This document shows positions 16,554 through 25,048 of a DNA stretch of 64,000 nt, one piece after another. The stretch covers positions 1-64,000 of the forward strand of contig NZ_JAFEXF010000002.1 of NCBI RefSeq assembly GCF_016905445.1, written 5' to 3'. This DNA comes from Streptomyces sp. G44. Lineage in GTDB: Bacteria > Actinomycetota > Actinomycetes > Streptomycetales > Streptomycetaceae. The position numbers and the translations under genes were made by a program. Numbering within the stretch: the stretch's first letter is position 1; each line of letters opens with the position of its first letter. Under the pieces are notes generated by a model, which did no database searches, was not told where the DNA came from, and saw only the letters and a list, made by a program, of their open reading frames with translations.

Positions 16554-18464
16554 TCAGTCGGCGATGTCGACGCCGTATCCGCGTGCGAGGGCGTCGAGGC
16601 CGTGGTCGTAGCCCTGCCCGACGGCGCGTAGGCGCCACACCGGGCCCCTGCGGTAGATCTCCGCGAGCAGCATGGTGCGTTCGGTGGTGGCGGCGTCCAG
16701 GGTGGCCCGGGCGAGGGGTGCCCCGCTGCTGCCGGGGGCGGCGCCGATCTGGATTGCGCCGACCGTCCCGAAGGTGGCGGCGCCGTCGATGGCCGCGGCG
16801 ACGACGACCTTGCGCGTCGCGGGCGGCAGGGAGGCCAGGTTGAGGGCGACGGTCTGTTCGGCAGGGCCGCCGGTCAGCAGTCGCACGGTTCCGGCGGGGC
16901 TCTCGGGAGCACCGTAGAAGATGAAGTCCTCGTCGAAGGTGACCTGTTCGTCCTCGTCGAGGAGGAAGGCGACAACGTCGATCTCGTGGCCGGTCTGCGG
17001 TGCCCAGCCGGCGGTGACGTACCACTCCGGCGCGGGTCTGCCGTGTGGCATGGGCAGGTCGATGACACCGCCTCTCGGCATCACGTGCGGCTCCTGAGTC
17101 CGGAGGGCTGCCGCGGCCGGGTCGGTGGCGGTCGGAGCGGTGAGCCAGTGGAGATCGTGCACGGGGAGTTCGAGGGCGGTGATGCGGCTCATGCGCCGGT
17201 CGCCCTGCCCTCCCTCCAGGAGTACGACGTCGGTGACGCTGGCGGACAGGTTGATCGCCGCGGACCCGCCCAGCTCGACGATGCGGGTACGGGCCGCCGC
17301 GGCATCGGCATGGACACCGCCGAGCACCAGTACGCGACGCCCGGCCAGAGGCCTCTCCAGCGTGCCGACGGAGGGCACCGGTTGGCGCGGAGCGGGCACC
17401 CTCGCACCGGGTGCGGCAGCGGGGAGGGCTGCGGCTTCCGGGACGGGTACGGCAGAGGTCGTGGTGGGTGCCGACTCCACGGGTCCGACGGCAGGTTCTG
17501 CTTCCGGCTCGGCCACGGGGTCGACAGCGATGGCCGTCGCCTCATGCGCTGTCCCCGGCCGTACGTCGGCCAGCAACCGCAGGAAGGTGTGCTCGTCGAT
17601 GACCGGCACGCCTTCGGCGAGTGCGCGTCGGGCCTTCGCCGAACCGGACGCCGGTTCATTGGTGACCAGCACGCTGGTGTGCCGGCTGACGGAGGTCATC
17701 ATGTTCAGCCCGGCGGCAACCGCCCGCCCGACCAGCTCCGTCCGGGCGTGGGCGGTCTCACCGGTGATCGCGACCTTCATCCCCTGCTGGAGAGGCCCGC
17801 CGGGAGTCATGCGTCCCGGATTGCGATAAGCGCAGGGTGTCTTCGGCGGCTTCGGCGTGAACTGCGATTCCGCCCGGGGCGGGCAGGTCACCAGCGGCAA
17901 GGGCAGATCGAGCCGCGCCGCCTCGCGCAGTGAGGCTCGCAGGATCCCGGCCAGCACGCGGGTGTCGTCCAGCGCATCGTGCGCACGCTGCCGGGGGACG
18001 CCGTAATGGGCGGCGAGGGTGCCGAGCTTCATGTCGTCCGTCGGCGGATCCACCTGGCGATTCAGAGCCAGGGTGCACAGCCGCTGCGACACCGGCAGCC
18101 ACATCCGCGCACGGGCGAACTCGTGGGCCAGGAAGTCGTAGTCGAACTGGGCGTTGTGGGCGACCAAGACCCGGTCCTGAAGCATTGCTCCGATCCGCCC
18201 GGCGACTTGGTCGAAGCGCGGTGCACCCTGTAGCCGCTCGACGGTCAGCCCGTGCACCTCCACCGGTCCCGGATCGCAGCCCGGATTGAGCAGCGTCGAG
18301 AACTCCCCGGTCTGCTCGCCGTCCGGGCCGATCGTGATCACCGCGACGGACAGCACGCGATCTCGCCGGGCTATGAGTCCCGACGTCTCCACATCAACCA
18401 GGGCCCAGTCGTGGGCGTAGTCGCGCATGTCGGGCACGTCGAAGGAGGTGGAGACGAGACTCAT
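16554..18464 (-). CDS. DEDDh exonuclease - BRCT - TerD fusion protein
   Basis: 636 residues in three parts. Residues about 15-185 form a DnaQ-like DEDDh exonuclease: LVDVETSG, VEVHGLT, HNAQFDYDFL and HDALDDTRVL carry the acidic residues and the catalytic His. Residues about 227-300 are a BRCT domain (GMKVAITGETAHARTELVG to VPVIDEHTFLRLL), and a second BRCT-like copy lies near 375-440 (RVLVLGGVHADAAAARTRI to HDLHWL). The last 130 residues are a TerD domain (IDVVAFLLDEDEQV, EDFIFYGAPESPAG, LAEIYRRGPVWRLRAVGQGY). It links exonucleolytic DNA processing to the calcium-binding TerD stress system. No ribosome site precedes ATG 18464, so the internal ATG of MRDYAHDWALVDVE may be the start. Confidence 0.9.
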   Translation of the reverse strand: MSLVSTSFDVPDMRDYAHDWALVDVETSGLIARRDRVLSVAVITIGPDGEQTGEFSTLLNPGCDPGPVEVHGLTVERLQGAPRFDQVAGRIGAMLQDRVLVAHNAQFDYDFLAHEFARARMWLPVSQRLCTLALNRQVDPPTDDMKLGTLAAHYGVPRQRAHDALDDTRVLAGILRASLREAARLDLPLPLVTCPPRAESQFTPKPPKTPCAYRNPGRMTPGGPLQQGMKVAITGETAHARTELVGRAVAAGLNMMTSVSRHTSVLVTNEPASGSAKARRALAEGVPVIDEHTFLRLLADVRPGTAHEATAIAVDPVAEPEAEPAVGPVESAPTTTSAVPVPEAAALPAAAPGARVPAPRQPVPSVGTLERPLAGRRVLVLGGVHADAAAARTRIVELGGSAAINLSASVTDVVLLEGGQGDRRMSRITALELPVHDLHWLTAPTATDPAAAALRTQEPHVMPRGGVIDLPMPHGRPAPEWYVTAGWAPQTGHEIDVVAFLLDEDEQVTFDEDFIFYGAPESPAGTVRLLTGGPAEQTVALNLASLPPATRKVVVAAAIDGAATFGTVGAIQIGAAPGSSGAPLARATLDAATTERTMLLAEIYRRGPVWRLRAVGQGYDHGLDALARGYGVDIAD

Positions 18465-18600
18465 GACGGCAAGGATGATCGGATATCAAGCGCCCCTTCA
18501 ACCCGTATGACGATTTGCCATTGTTTGGGGGGCTGCCACGAGGCGGTCCTACGACGTGGACCGCTGAACCGGCGGGTGGCGCTGTTCGATGGCCGTACGG

Positions 18601-19707
18601 CTAGAAGATGTCGACCGATGCATCCTGCGTGAGGTTCTTGAGGATCTTGCGTATCCACGGGCTGCGAACGGCCCGTAGCCGGACCAAGGTGTGCTCGAAC
18701 GTGCCCCGGTCGGCCCGGAACAGGTAGTCGGGGCGCGGCGGGAGCGGGTCGTCGCGGAGTACGTCTTGGGGTATGCCGCCCGACGCGGGAACGGGCAAGT
18801 ACGGCTCGGGGGAGACCAGCCACAGCCACACCCCCAGCGGCAGGGGCACCGGGTATGCCGATGCCGCCGGGCCGGCGGGGGTCCAGGTCTGACCCGTCCG
18901 GGGATGGACCGGTACGAGGAGGATGTCGACGTCCGCACTGGCGGAGGGTTCTCCCGGCCCGGCCAGCACGGCGTGTCGCGTTGGCGGGCCTGCGGGCAGC
19001 AAGGCGTCGAGCGCGCGTTGGAACACGTCCGCGGTCAGACCGCCCGGGACCTGCACCGGCTGCCCTTTGGAGGCCACCAACAGGTGGGCGAGCGCCTGGC
19101 CGGCTGCCGCCTCCCATTGGGGACTCCACGACCAGTAGTGGCTCGACCCAGACCGTCCTCCCCACGTGCCAATCGGCTCGAACGGGGGCGTGCTCTCCCC
19201 CCTCTCCACCAATTCCGTCCAGGAGAACGGTGCAGTGTGGACACCGCCGATGGGGACGCGGCGCACAGCTCCTGAGCTGAGCCGCACTGCCTGCCAGAGC
19301 GAGCAGTCGTCGACCCTTGTCGCCACGGGCAGGTCGCACGCCTCGCAGGCCATGTTGGGCCCGTCGGCTCCGTCGAGGCCACAGCAGGCACCGCCGCGCT
19401 TCTCGGGATTCAGCCGGGTTCCGCGGATATCACCGGGAGCAATGACGATTGCCCCGGGCGTGCTGTCGGACAGGGCGTAGACCGGCGCGTAGATGCCGTG
19501 TGCCGCCGCCTCGCCCGGATCGATCTCGTCCCACATCCGCCATGGCCCTCCCCATGGGTCCGGGTCCACGGCAAACGTCCCTGACTCCATGAGCACCGGT
19601 AGTTGAACCCCATTCCCGTACTTCTGACGGGCATGGGGCGGAAGGGAAACCTGGGACAAAGGGACTGTCAGCTCGACACCGCAGCGCGCACAACTGAAAA
19701 CGAACAA
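18601..19707 (-). CDS. Conserved Streptomyces Cys-containing protein of unknown function
   Basis: 368 residues. GGAGG lies seven bases upstream of TTG 19707, giving the start LFVFSCARCGVELTVPLSQ; this decides the start against an in-frame ATG 30 bases further up. The N-terminus has a CxxC pair and a second set (GACCGLDG, MACEACDLP) lies near residue 115, together a plausible zinc site. The C-terminal half is rich in Trp and Pro with no catalytic motif I recognise. It is monocistronic between the exonuclease-TerD gene and tRNA-Arg. Confidence 0.75.
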   Translation of the reverse strand: MFVFSCARCGVELTVPLSQVSLPPHARQKYGNGVQLPVLMESGTFAVDPDPWGGPWRMWDEIDPGEAAAHGIYAPVYALSDSTPGAIVIAPGDIRGTRLNPEKRGGACCGLDGADGPNMACEACDLPVATRVDDCSLWQAVRLSSGAVRRVPIGGVHTAPFSWTELVERGESTPPFEPIGTWGGRSGSSHYWSWSPQWEAAAGQALAHLLVASKGQPVQVPGGLTADVFQRALDALLPAGPPTRHAVLAGPGEPSASADVDILLVPVHPRTGQTWTPAGPAASAYPVPLPLGVWLWLVSPEPYLPVPASGGIPQDVLRDDPLPPRPDYLFRADRGTFEHTLVRLRAVRSPWIRKILKNLTQDASVDIF

Positions 19708-20084
19708 CGGCACCCTCCGTAAGGGAAACAGCTGCATGGTCGCAGCTCGGAGGTGGCCCGCCAACGTGTTTTCATCCGTCCGGCCATGGCACCTGCCACC
19801 GTCAGGGAGCGTCAACGCGGCGTGGGTGAGTGCCAGCCGCCGTCCATGACGGCGGCCGCCGTCTGCGCGGCCGAGGGCGATGCTTGTGGCCGACTACAGA
19901 CCGTGGCCTTGGTGAGCGGTTCGACAGCAAGAGACCGCACCGAAACGTCGGGAAGTTTTCGGGAAGAACGCCCGCCGAGGGCCGGACGAAATCGTCTTCA
20001 GCCGGACACCCGCCGACTCCGCCCGAGGGTGCACCCGCACCCGCGAAGCTGCTCCGCCGAGGCCGATAAACGGCCCCTGAACAG
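19708..20084. other. Intergenic, no gene seen
   Basis: About 380 bases between the divergently oriented promoter side of the Cys protein gene and the tRNA terminator. I see no start with a ribosome site, no repeat and no RNA gene here. Confidence 0.4.
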
Positions 20085-20110
20085 CAAAAATGCCCTCCCG
20101 ATGGGAGGGC
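20085..20110 (-). terminator. Rho-independent terminator of tRNA-Arg
   Basis: Read on the minus strand, GCCCTCCC-ATC-GGGAGGGC forms an 8-bp hairpin followed by ATTTTTG. It starts 11 bases after the tRNA 3' end. Confidence 0.85.
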
Positions 20111-20120
20111 GGGAAGAGGG

Positions 20121-20193
20121 CGCCCCCGGCAGGACTCGAACCTGCGGCCAAGCGCTTAGAAGGCACCTGCTCTATCCACTGAGCTACGGGGGC
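20121..20193 (-). tRNA. tRNA-Arg (anticodon TCT)
   Basis: Acceptor GCCCCCG pairs with CGGGGGC; the D arm is GCTC-AGTGGATA-GAGC; the anticodon stem GGTGC pairs with GCGCT (with wobbles) around CTTCTAA, so the anticodon is TCT; the T arm is GCAGG-TTCGAGT-CCTGC. CCA is not encoded. It reads AGA codons, which are rare in this high-GC genome. Confidence 0.95.
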
Positions 20194-20238
20194 TGACCTG
20201 CGAAAACGCAGTCTTCCTAGCGCTCGTCCCAGGAACCT

Positions 20239-21291
20239 GTGGGACGTATGTGGGATGAGTGGATCCCTGGGAACCGTGGGACGCTAGCGCGCCGCGGTGG
20301 CCCGGACGTAGCTTCTCACACCACCTTCACAGGTCCGAAGACCCTCGCGGAAACAATCCTGCCCTTGCCCGGCGTTGATGATCTCCGAGCCGAGGAGGGG
20401 AAGGTGTCGGGCCTGAAGCTGTTCAACACGAAAGGCGGCGTGACTGAGGTCACGCCGCGTCTTGCTGAGGTCGAGGCTGACGTACAGGACCTCGTCGAGG
20501 CGAACATGGAGACGATGCTGGGCGTCACGTTCCTCGCGAGCGAGTACGTCATCGACTGCGTCGACGGCGGACGGATCGACTCGCTGGGCCTCGACGAGAA
20601 CGGCGCACCCGTGATCGTCGAGTACAAGCGCGGCACCGACGCAGGCGTGATCAACCAGGGCCTGTACTACATGGCCTGGCTGACGAACCACAAGGACGCC
20701 TTCCGGAACCTGGTCCGCGACCGTCTCGGGGCGACAGCCGCGTCCCAGATCCTGTGGAGCGCACCCCGGCTGATCTGCGTGGCCGGCGACTTCACCCGCT
20801 ACGACGCGCACGCCGTCCGCGAGCACCGGCGCTCGATCGACCTGGTCCGCTACCGGTACTTCGGCAGCGACCACTTCGGCCTTGAGACCGTAGCCTCCGT
20901 CACGGGGAACTCGGCTCAGGCCAAGCGGGTACGCCGCCGTGCGGCCGGGGTACCGCCGGTCCGGGAGCAGGGCGGTGCGACGGTCGAGCTGGCCGAGGCG
21001 GTCGACGAGGTCCTGGTCGGACTCGGGGACGGCGTCACCCGGGTGCAGCGCAAGCAGTACCGCGCCTACCGACGGCTGCGGAACTTCGCCAGCCTCTGCC
21101 CGCCGCAGCAGACCAAGCTCCTCGTCTACCTCAAGGTAGACCCGAAGGAGGTCGACCTCGTCCCCGGCTTCACCCGGGACGTGACGGGGCTGGGCCACCA
21201 CGGCACGGGAGACCTGGAGCTGCAGCTGCGTACGGAGCGGGACCTGGAGCGTGCCCAGGACCTGTTCCGCCTCAGCTACACGGCGGCATAG
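20239..21291 (+). CDS. DUF5655-type PD-(D/E)XK nuclease-like protein
   Basis: 350 residues from GTG 20239 (or ATG 20248); the first 20 or so residues are not protein-like and no ribosome site is seen. From about residue 28 it follows the DUF5655 layout: KLFNTKGGVTEVTP, LVEANMETMLGVTFLASEY, then GRIDSLGLDENGAPVIVEYK, a D-x(n)-E-x-K nuclease core, and GVINQGLYYMAWL. A C-terminal domain (RVQRKQYRAYRRLRNFASLC to DLELQLRTERDLERAQDLF) is the DUF5655 helical-beta region. Probably a DNA-acting accessory protein. It ends against the left edge of the conjugative element. Confidence 0.8.
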   Translation: MGRMWDEWIPGNRGTLARRGGPDVASHTTFTGPKTLAETILPLPGVDDLRAEEGKVSGLKLFNTKGGVTEVTPRLAEVEADVQDLVEANMETMLGVTFLASEYVIDCVDGGRIDSLGLDENGAPVIVEYKRGTDAGVINQGLYYMAWLTNHKDAFRNLVRDRLGATAASQILWSAPRLICVAGDFTRYDAHAVREHRRSIDLVRYRYFGSDHFGLETVASVTGNSAQAKRVRRRAAGVPPVREQGGATVELAEAVDEVLVGLGDGVTRVQRKQYRAYRRLRNFASLCPPQQTKLLVYLKVDPKEVDLVPGFTRDVTGLGHHGTGDLELQLRTERDLERAQDLFRLSYTAA

Positions 21292-21299
21292 AGGTCTCT

Positions 21300-21345
21300 T
21301 GCTGGAGCGCTGGAGGAGTGTGGAGTTGTGGGCTGTCGTCGTGAT
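21300..21345 (-). pseudogene. Possible 5' stub of a truncated element gene
   Basis: Downstream of hairpin copy 1, AAAGG is followed by ATC and a frame reading ITTTAHNSTLLQRSSK, similar in style to starts of other genes in this element, before it runs into the 3' end of the convergent DUF5655 gene. It may be what is left of an operon's first gene after a deletion that sets the left boundary of the element. Only about 15 codons support this. Confidence 0.3.
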
Positions 21346-21397
21346 GCTGCCTTTCGACGTGACGGGCAGGGAATGGCGGTGGACCACTAATGGTCCG

Positions 21398-21430
21398 GAC
21401 GATCCCCGGTTTCGCTAACCGGGGATCGTC
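21398..21430 (-). promoter_or_regulatory. Hairpin leader module, copy 1 (orphan)
   Basis: A perfect 14-bp inverted repeat around a five-base loop; on the minus strand it reads GATCCCCGGTTAGCGAAACC followed by GGGGATC. It has the same stem, loop and orientation as copies at 39.2, 52.7 and 63.8 kb. Upstream, CATAGC stands where the others have TATA. No intact gene follows on the minus strand. Confidence 0.75.
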
Positions 21431-21522
21431 TGCTATGTATCGCGCTGCCGATGCGCGGCTCGGGCATAGGGGCTCGTTTCGCCGGTCCGGGCCGATGGGG
21501 AGGTCGGCCCGGACTGGGGGTT

Positions 21523-22644
21523 CTAGCGGGCGGCTCGGACGAGGGCGGGGGCGATCCGCGGTGGCGGCCCGGCCCGAGGGGCAGCCGGGGTTCGGGCCGG
21601 GCGGGCGGTACGCGGTACTGCTGGGCTGGCGGCTTGCTGCCAGCGAGAGCGCACGGCAGTGAGGTCGGCCAGAGCCCGCCGGCTGCCGGTGACCAGCTGG
21701 TGGGGACTGTTGGCCGGATCGTCGGTGAAGGCGGCGATGCTGACGGCGACGGTCTGCGCGCGGGCGAGCAGAGCGCGCTGCAGGACCTTCTCGCCCCAGT
21801 GTTCGGGTGAGCCGACCGGCGTGGAGAGCAGGGTCAGCAGGTCGGCGGGGGCGATGTCGTGTGCGAGGAGGCCGCGGTGCTGGGCTTCCCAGAGCACGGT
21901 GACCGGGTCGACGGCATCGCCGCGATGGGTGAGGACGGTGAGGCACTGCCACAGCGCCGCGTGCAGGGGGAGCGCGAAGTCTTCGGAAACGAGCCAGCGC
22001 ATCTGACTGGTCTCGGCGGGGTACGCGGTCGCGGTGGCGAGCAGGAGGCGTTCCTCGTCGAGGGCTTCCTCGCTCGTGTCCCTGGCGGGTGCCGGCGGCA
22101 GCGGGGTACGCGGCAGGGAGCCGGGGTGCGAGGCGAAGCGGCCGGAGAGGTCGTCCAGGAACCGGGCGAGGGCGTCGGCCTGCTGGACGGTGGCCTTCGC
22201 GCGGTGGGGCACGGTGGTGTCCAGCGCGGTCTGGGCTAGCCGCTCGGCGTGCATGCGCAGGCTGCGGCGGGCGTGGTCGGCGCGGATCATCCGGGCGTAC
22301 GTGGCCGCGTGCTGGGGCCAGGGGCAGATCTGGATGAGGGTGTGCAGGTAGGAGGCGGTCAGCCCGGGGGCGTGAGGGCGGGACGCGGCCAGGACGGTGT
22401 TCAGCCAGGCCGGGCTCGTGCGGTGCTGCTCGGTGTCGGGGGCCGGCGCCGAGCGCATGGCGCGGAACAGCTCGCCGTGCGTGTGGTTGGAGAAGTGGTC
22501 CGGATCCAGCGGGCCGATCTCGTCGAGGCGGTGGGGCTCCAGCAGGAGGGCGCCGAGCAGGGATTGTTCGGCGTAGTGCACGGGTTGGGGCGGCGGAAGG
22601 CCGTCCAGGTCGTCGTTCTCGTCGGCGGCGGAGTGAGGGGGCAT
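21523..22644 (-). CDS. Protein with two DnaB N-terminal-like domains and no helicase domain
   Basis: 373 residues; the ATG overlaps the TAA of the methyltransferase gene (TAATG). Residues about 22-110 (VHYAEQSLLGALLLEPHRL, DPDHFSNHTHGELFRAM) match the N-terminal helical domain of DnaB helicases. Residues about 205-290 (DEERLLLATATAYPAETSQM, SEDFALPLHAALWQCL, LWEAQHRGLL) look like a second, more divergent copy. There is no Walker A or RecA-like ATPase part. In DnaB this domain binds primase and the loader, so the protein may recruit or sequester host replication factors. It ends PPRIAPALVRAAR. Confidence 0.75.
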   Translation of the reverse strand: MPPHSAADENDDLDGLPPPQPVHYAEQSLLGALLLEPHRLDEIGPLDPDHFSNHTHGELFRAMRSAPAPDTEQHRTSPAWLNTVLAASRPHAPGLTASYLHTLIQICPWPQHAATYARMIRADHARRSLRMHAERLAQTALDTTVPHRAKATVQQADALARFLDDLSGRFASHPGSLPRTPLPPAPARDTSEEALDEERLLLATATAYPAETSQMRWLVSEDFALPLHAALWQCLTVLTHRGDAVDPVTVLWEAQHRGLLAHDIAPADLLTLLSTPVGSPEHWGEKVLQRALLARAQTVAVSIAAFTDDPANSPHQLVTGSRRALADLTAVRSRWQQAASPAVPRTARPARTPAAPRAGPPPRIAPALVRAAR

Positions 22645-23882
22645 TAGGCGGCCAGGGTGAAGTCGTCGGGGGTGAGGGACTTGCCGAGGTGCGGTGCGAG
22701 CAGGTGGGCGGCGAGGCGGGGCGGGACGGCGTTGCCGACCTGGCTGAAGATCTGGCCCTTGTTGCCCTGCCAGGGGTAGTCGGCGGGGAAGGTCTGCAGG
22801 ATGCCGGCCTCGGCGGCGGTGATCCGGATCGGGTCGGGGGCCGGGTCGGTGCCCGGAAGCGTGGGGGCGACCGGCTCGGCCTGCCACACGCACTCGTTGG
22901 CCCGGTGGCCGAAGAACAGGGTCCCGGCTGGCTCGTCGATGGTGCGGATGGTGGCGTTGGCCTGGTTGTTGTTGCGCAGGGTCCAGCGCCACGCCGCAGG
23001 TATCGCTCGGGCGGTGGGGTTCTCGGAGTGGACGGCCCTCCCCGCCCGGCAATCCGCCGCAGTGCCAGCCGGGTTGGCGGGCGGGTGCGGTTTCCAGGTG
23101 CCGCGGTCGCGGGCGTCGCTGAGGGTCTTGCGGGAGCCGGAGGGAAAAGGCTCGGGCCCACCGCCGGGTCCGCCTCCGGCGCAGACGGTGGGTACGGGAC
23201 GGTCGGTGGCGCCCCAGCCCAGGGCTTCGGCCATGGAGATCCAGCGGGCGCGGCCCGGACCGAACAGCGAGTCAGGCTCGGCGAGTTTGGCGTGGGTGGG
23301 CGGCGGCGGCTCGGCGGTCCGCGTACGCGAGGCGAGCAGGATCGCCCGCCTCCTCGTCTGCGGCACCCCGTAGTCGGCCGCGTTCAAGACGCCCGTCCAG
23401 ACCGAGTACCCCCAGGCCCGCAAAATCGCGGCGTACTGGCGCCACAGAGGCAGCACGTCGGGGACCTCTTCCATCGCGACCCAATCCGGCTGGCCGTGCT
23501 GGTTAAGGGCGTGCAGGTAGCGCATGGGTTCGGCGGCGAGCAGGGAGCGTTCGTCACGGCAAGCGGCGAGCAGCTTGGCACGGGTGTCCAGACCCTGAGC
23601 GAGGTCGGCGACGGCCTGGTGGACCAGGGGCTGGTCGACGAGCCCGAGGCGTTTGCCGGCCATCGACCATGCCTGGCACGGCGGGCTCGCGATCAGCCCG
23701 GTGATCCTGCCGAGGAACGGCCAGAGGGGATAGGTGGCGACATCGGTGCGGATCGTCAACTGCCCTGCCGCTGCACGGGTTTTGCACGCCCACTCGTCCC
23801 ATTCAAGGCCCACGTCCCGTACGCCGAGCACGGTCAGGGCCTGGCTCCATCCCCCGGGGCCGGCGAACAGATCGAGTATCAA
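22644..23882 (-). CDS. DNA (cytosine-5) methyltransferase
   Basis: 412 residues from TTG 23882. The m5C motifs are in order: I DLFAGPGGWSQAL at the N-terminus, IV ASPPCQAWS near residue 67, VI MEEVP near 135, VIII PQTRRRAIL near 173 and X QVGNAVPP near 385; the target recognition region between VIII and X is about 190 residues. It methylates cytosine in duplex DNA; no restriction endonuclease is adjacent, so it is probably an orphan methylase protecting the element. The TTG overlaps the TGA of the downshifted frame of the upstream gene (TTGA), an argument that this upstream frame is the authentic one. Confidence 0.92.
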   Translation of the reverse strand: MILDLFAGPGGWSQALTVLGVRDVGLEWDEWACKTRAAAGQLTIRTDVATYPLWPFLGRITGLIASPPCQAWSMAGKRLGLVDQPLVHQAVADLAQGLDTRAKLLAACRDERSLLAAEPMRYLHALNQHGQPDWVAMEEVPDVLPLWRQYAAILRAWGYSVWTGVLNAADYGVPQTRRRAILLASRTRTAEPPPPTHAKLAEPDSLFGPGRARWISMAEALGWGATDRPVPTVCAGGGPGGGPEPFPSGSRKTLSDARDRGTWKPHPPANPAGTAADCRAGRAVHSENPTARAIPAAWRWTLRNNNQANATIRTIDEPAGTLFFGHRANECVWQAEPVAPTLPGTDPAPDPIRITAAEAGILQTFPADYPWQGNKGQIFSQVGNAVPPRLAAHLLAPHLGKSLTPDDFTLAA

Positions 23883-24810
23883 GTGGCCAGCCCGAAATCA
23901 TTCTGGACCAGCTCGACTTCACCGCGACAGGCCCACGGGGAACAGCCGTCGATTACGCCGGCCTCCAGTTCCTGTGCGTCTGCGTCGCTGTCGCCGAGTT
24001 CTTGCTGCAGGGCGGCCCATTCGGCGGCGTGACGTGGTCGATCGGGGCCTGGTCGAGCGGCACGCGCGAGCGGTGCAGGAATGCTTCTCCCAGCAGTCGG
24101 TTGCCGGTGGCGTTGGCGCGGGCGTTGCCTTGCCGGATGGCCGCGTCGAAGGCCACCACATCCGCCCACTCCTGCGGCGACGAGTCCCGGATGGACCTCC
24201 ACTGGGCGTTTCCGTGAAAGGGGCATCCAAGGCAGCTGGATTTCGGTGTGTCCGCCAGTCCGAGTGACGTCAAGTAGCGGAGGCAATCGGCCCTTGACCA
24301 TCCCATGTCGATGAGCGGATGGCGGTTGCGCATGTACTTGACGTCTGAGTCCTTGGCCCGGTGAAATTCATCCGTCGAGATGCCGACCCACTGCTCCACG
24401 AAAACATGTCGGGGAATGCGTGCCGGGTAGGGGTATGCGAGGAGTTCGCGCACCTGCTTCTTCAGGGGCTTAATTTTATACTCGCCAGTACATTGGCGCC
24501 TGGTCATGCCCGGCTTGCCGTCCTTGTTCAGGATGTAGAGCGGCATGGAAGCGAAGCGGTGATCCGGGTCGAGTGCGTCCTCTCGTATGTTTCCGGAGGA
24601 GACGCGCAGGATGGGGATTCCGGCTGGTGCGGCTATGTCTCGTTGTAGTCGGTCAAGGTGCCGGTAGACGGCCTGTGGTTCCCAGCCGGTATCGGCGAAT
24701 ATCGCGTAATCGGCCTTGGGGAGTATGCCCTTGGCGGACAGGGCGAGCATGGCGCTGGATTGCACTCCAGCGCCTAGAGAGATGCATCTGAAGGTGGGGG
24801 ATTCGGAAAT
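23879..24810 (-). CDS. PAPS reductase-family protein, frameshifted; ATT start
   Basis: The adenine-nucleotide PP-loop SLGAGVQSSAM and ADYAIFADTGWEPQAVY identify the phosphoadenosine phosphosulfate reductase/DndC-like family. CTGEYKIKPLK, SSCLGCPFHGNAQW and FLHRSRVPLDQAPIDH follow. The PP-loop lies upstream of the first GTG; back to the in-frame stop at 24852 no ATG, GTG or TTG exists, and ATT 24810 sits six bases after AAGGA. Near 24021-24040 CACGT is followed by CACG, a likely 5-base duplication: one frame ends RNWRPA at 23953, while the other continues AAEWAALQQELGDSDADAQ to GCSPWACRG and stops at 23879, overlapping the methyltransferase start. Probably a DNA- or tRNA-modifying enzyme, possibly inactive. 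Confidence 0.7.
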
Positions 24811-24849
24811 GGTGCGTCCTTGGAATGAGGCAGAGGGGGAGGGGGTGGC

Positions 24850-25044
24850 TCAGCGCCGCAGGGGCGCGGTGGATGGCGCGGCGGGCTGCACGAGCGCGGG
24901 TATTGCCGGCAGGGCTGCGCGAGGCGGCGCGGGAACCCGGCTGATGCCGTCGGCGAGTTCGCGCACCGTGGTCGTGGATGGCTCTCCCGGCGGAGCGAGA
25001 GGGTGGGGTGGTGCGACCAAGAGGCGGTGGGACGGCGCAGCCAC
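24850..25044 (-). CDS. Small hypothetical protein with Arg tail
   Basis: 64 residues from GTG 25044, starting five bases after the stop of the winged-helix gene. TTTVRELADGISRV may be a short helix; the rest is Pro/Ala-rich and ends STAPLRR like many proteins of this element. No good ribosome site is seen. It could instead be a remnant of a longer gene. Confidence 0.45.
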   Translation of the reverse strand: MAAPSHRLLVAPPHPLAPPGEPSTTTVRELADGISRVPAPPRAALPAIPALVQPAAPSTAPLRR

Positions 25045-25048
25045 GTTG

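Noticed and set aside
20121..20193. tRNA-Arg as the integration site of the conjugative element.
   Set aside because: The tRNA 3' end points left, away from the element, a chromosomal-type gene lies between, and I find no second copy of the tRNA 3' end in the window.
22644..24810. A complete restriction-modification or phosphorothioation (Dnd) system.
   Set aside because: No restriction endonuclease, DndA, DndB, DndD or DndE homologue is visible beside the methyltransferase and the PP-loop protein.
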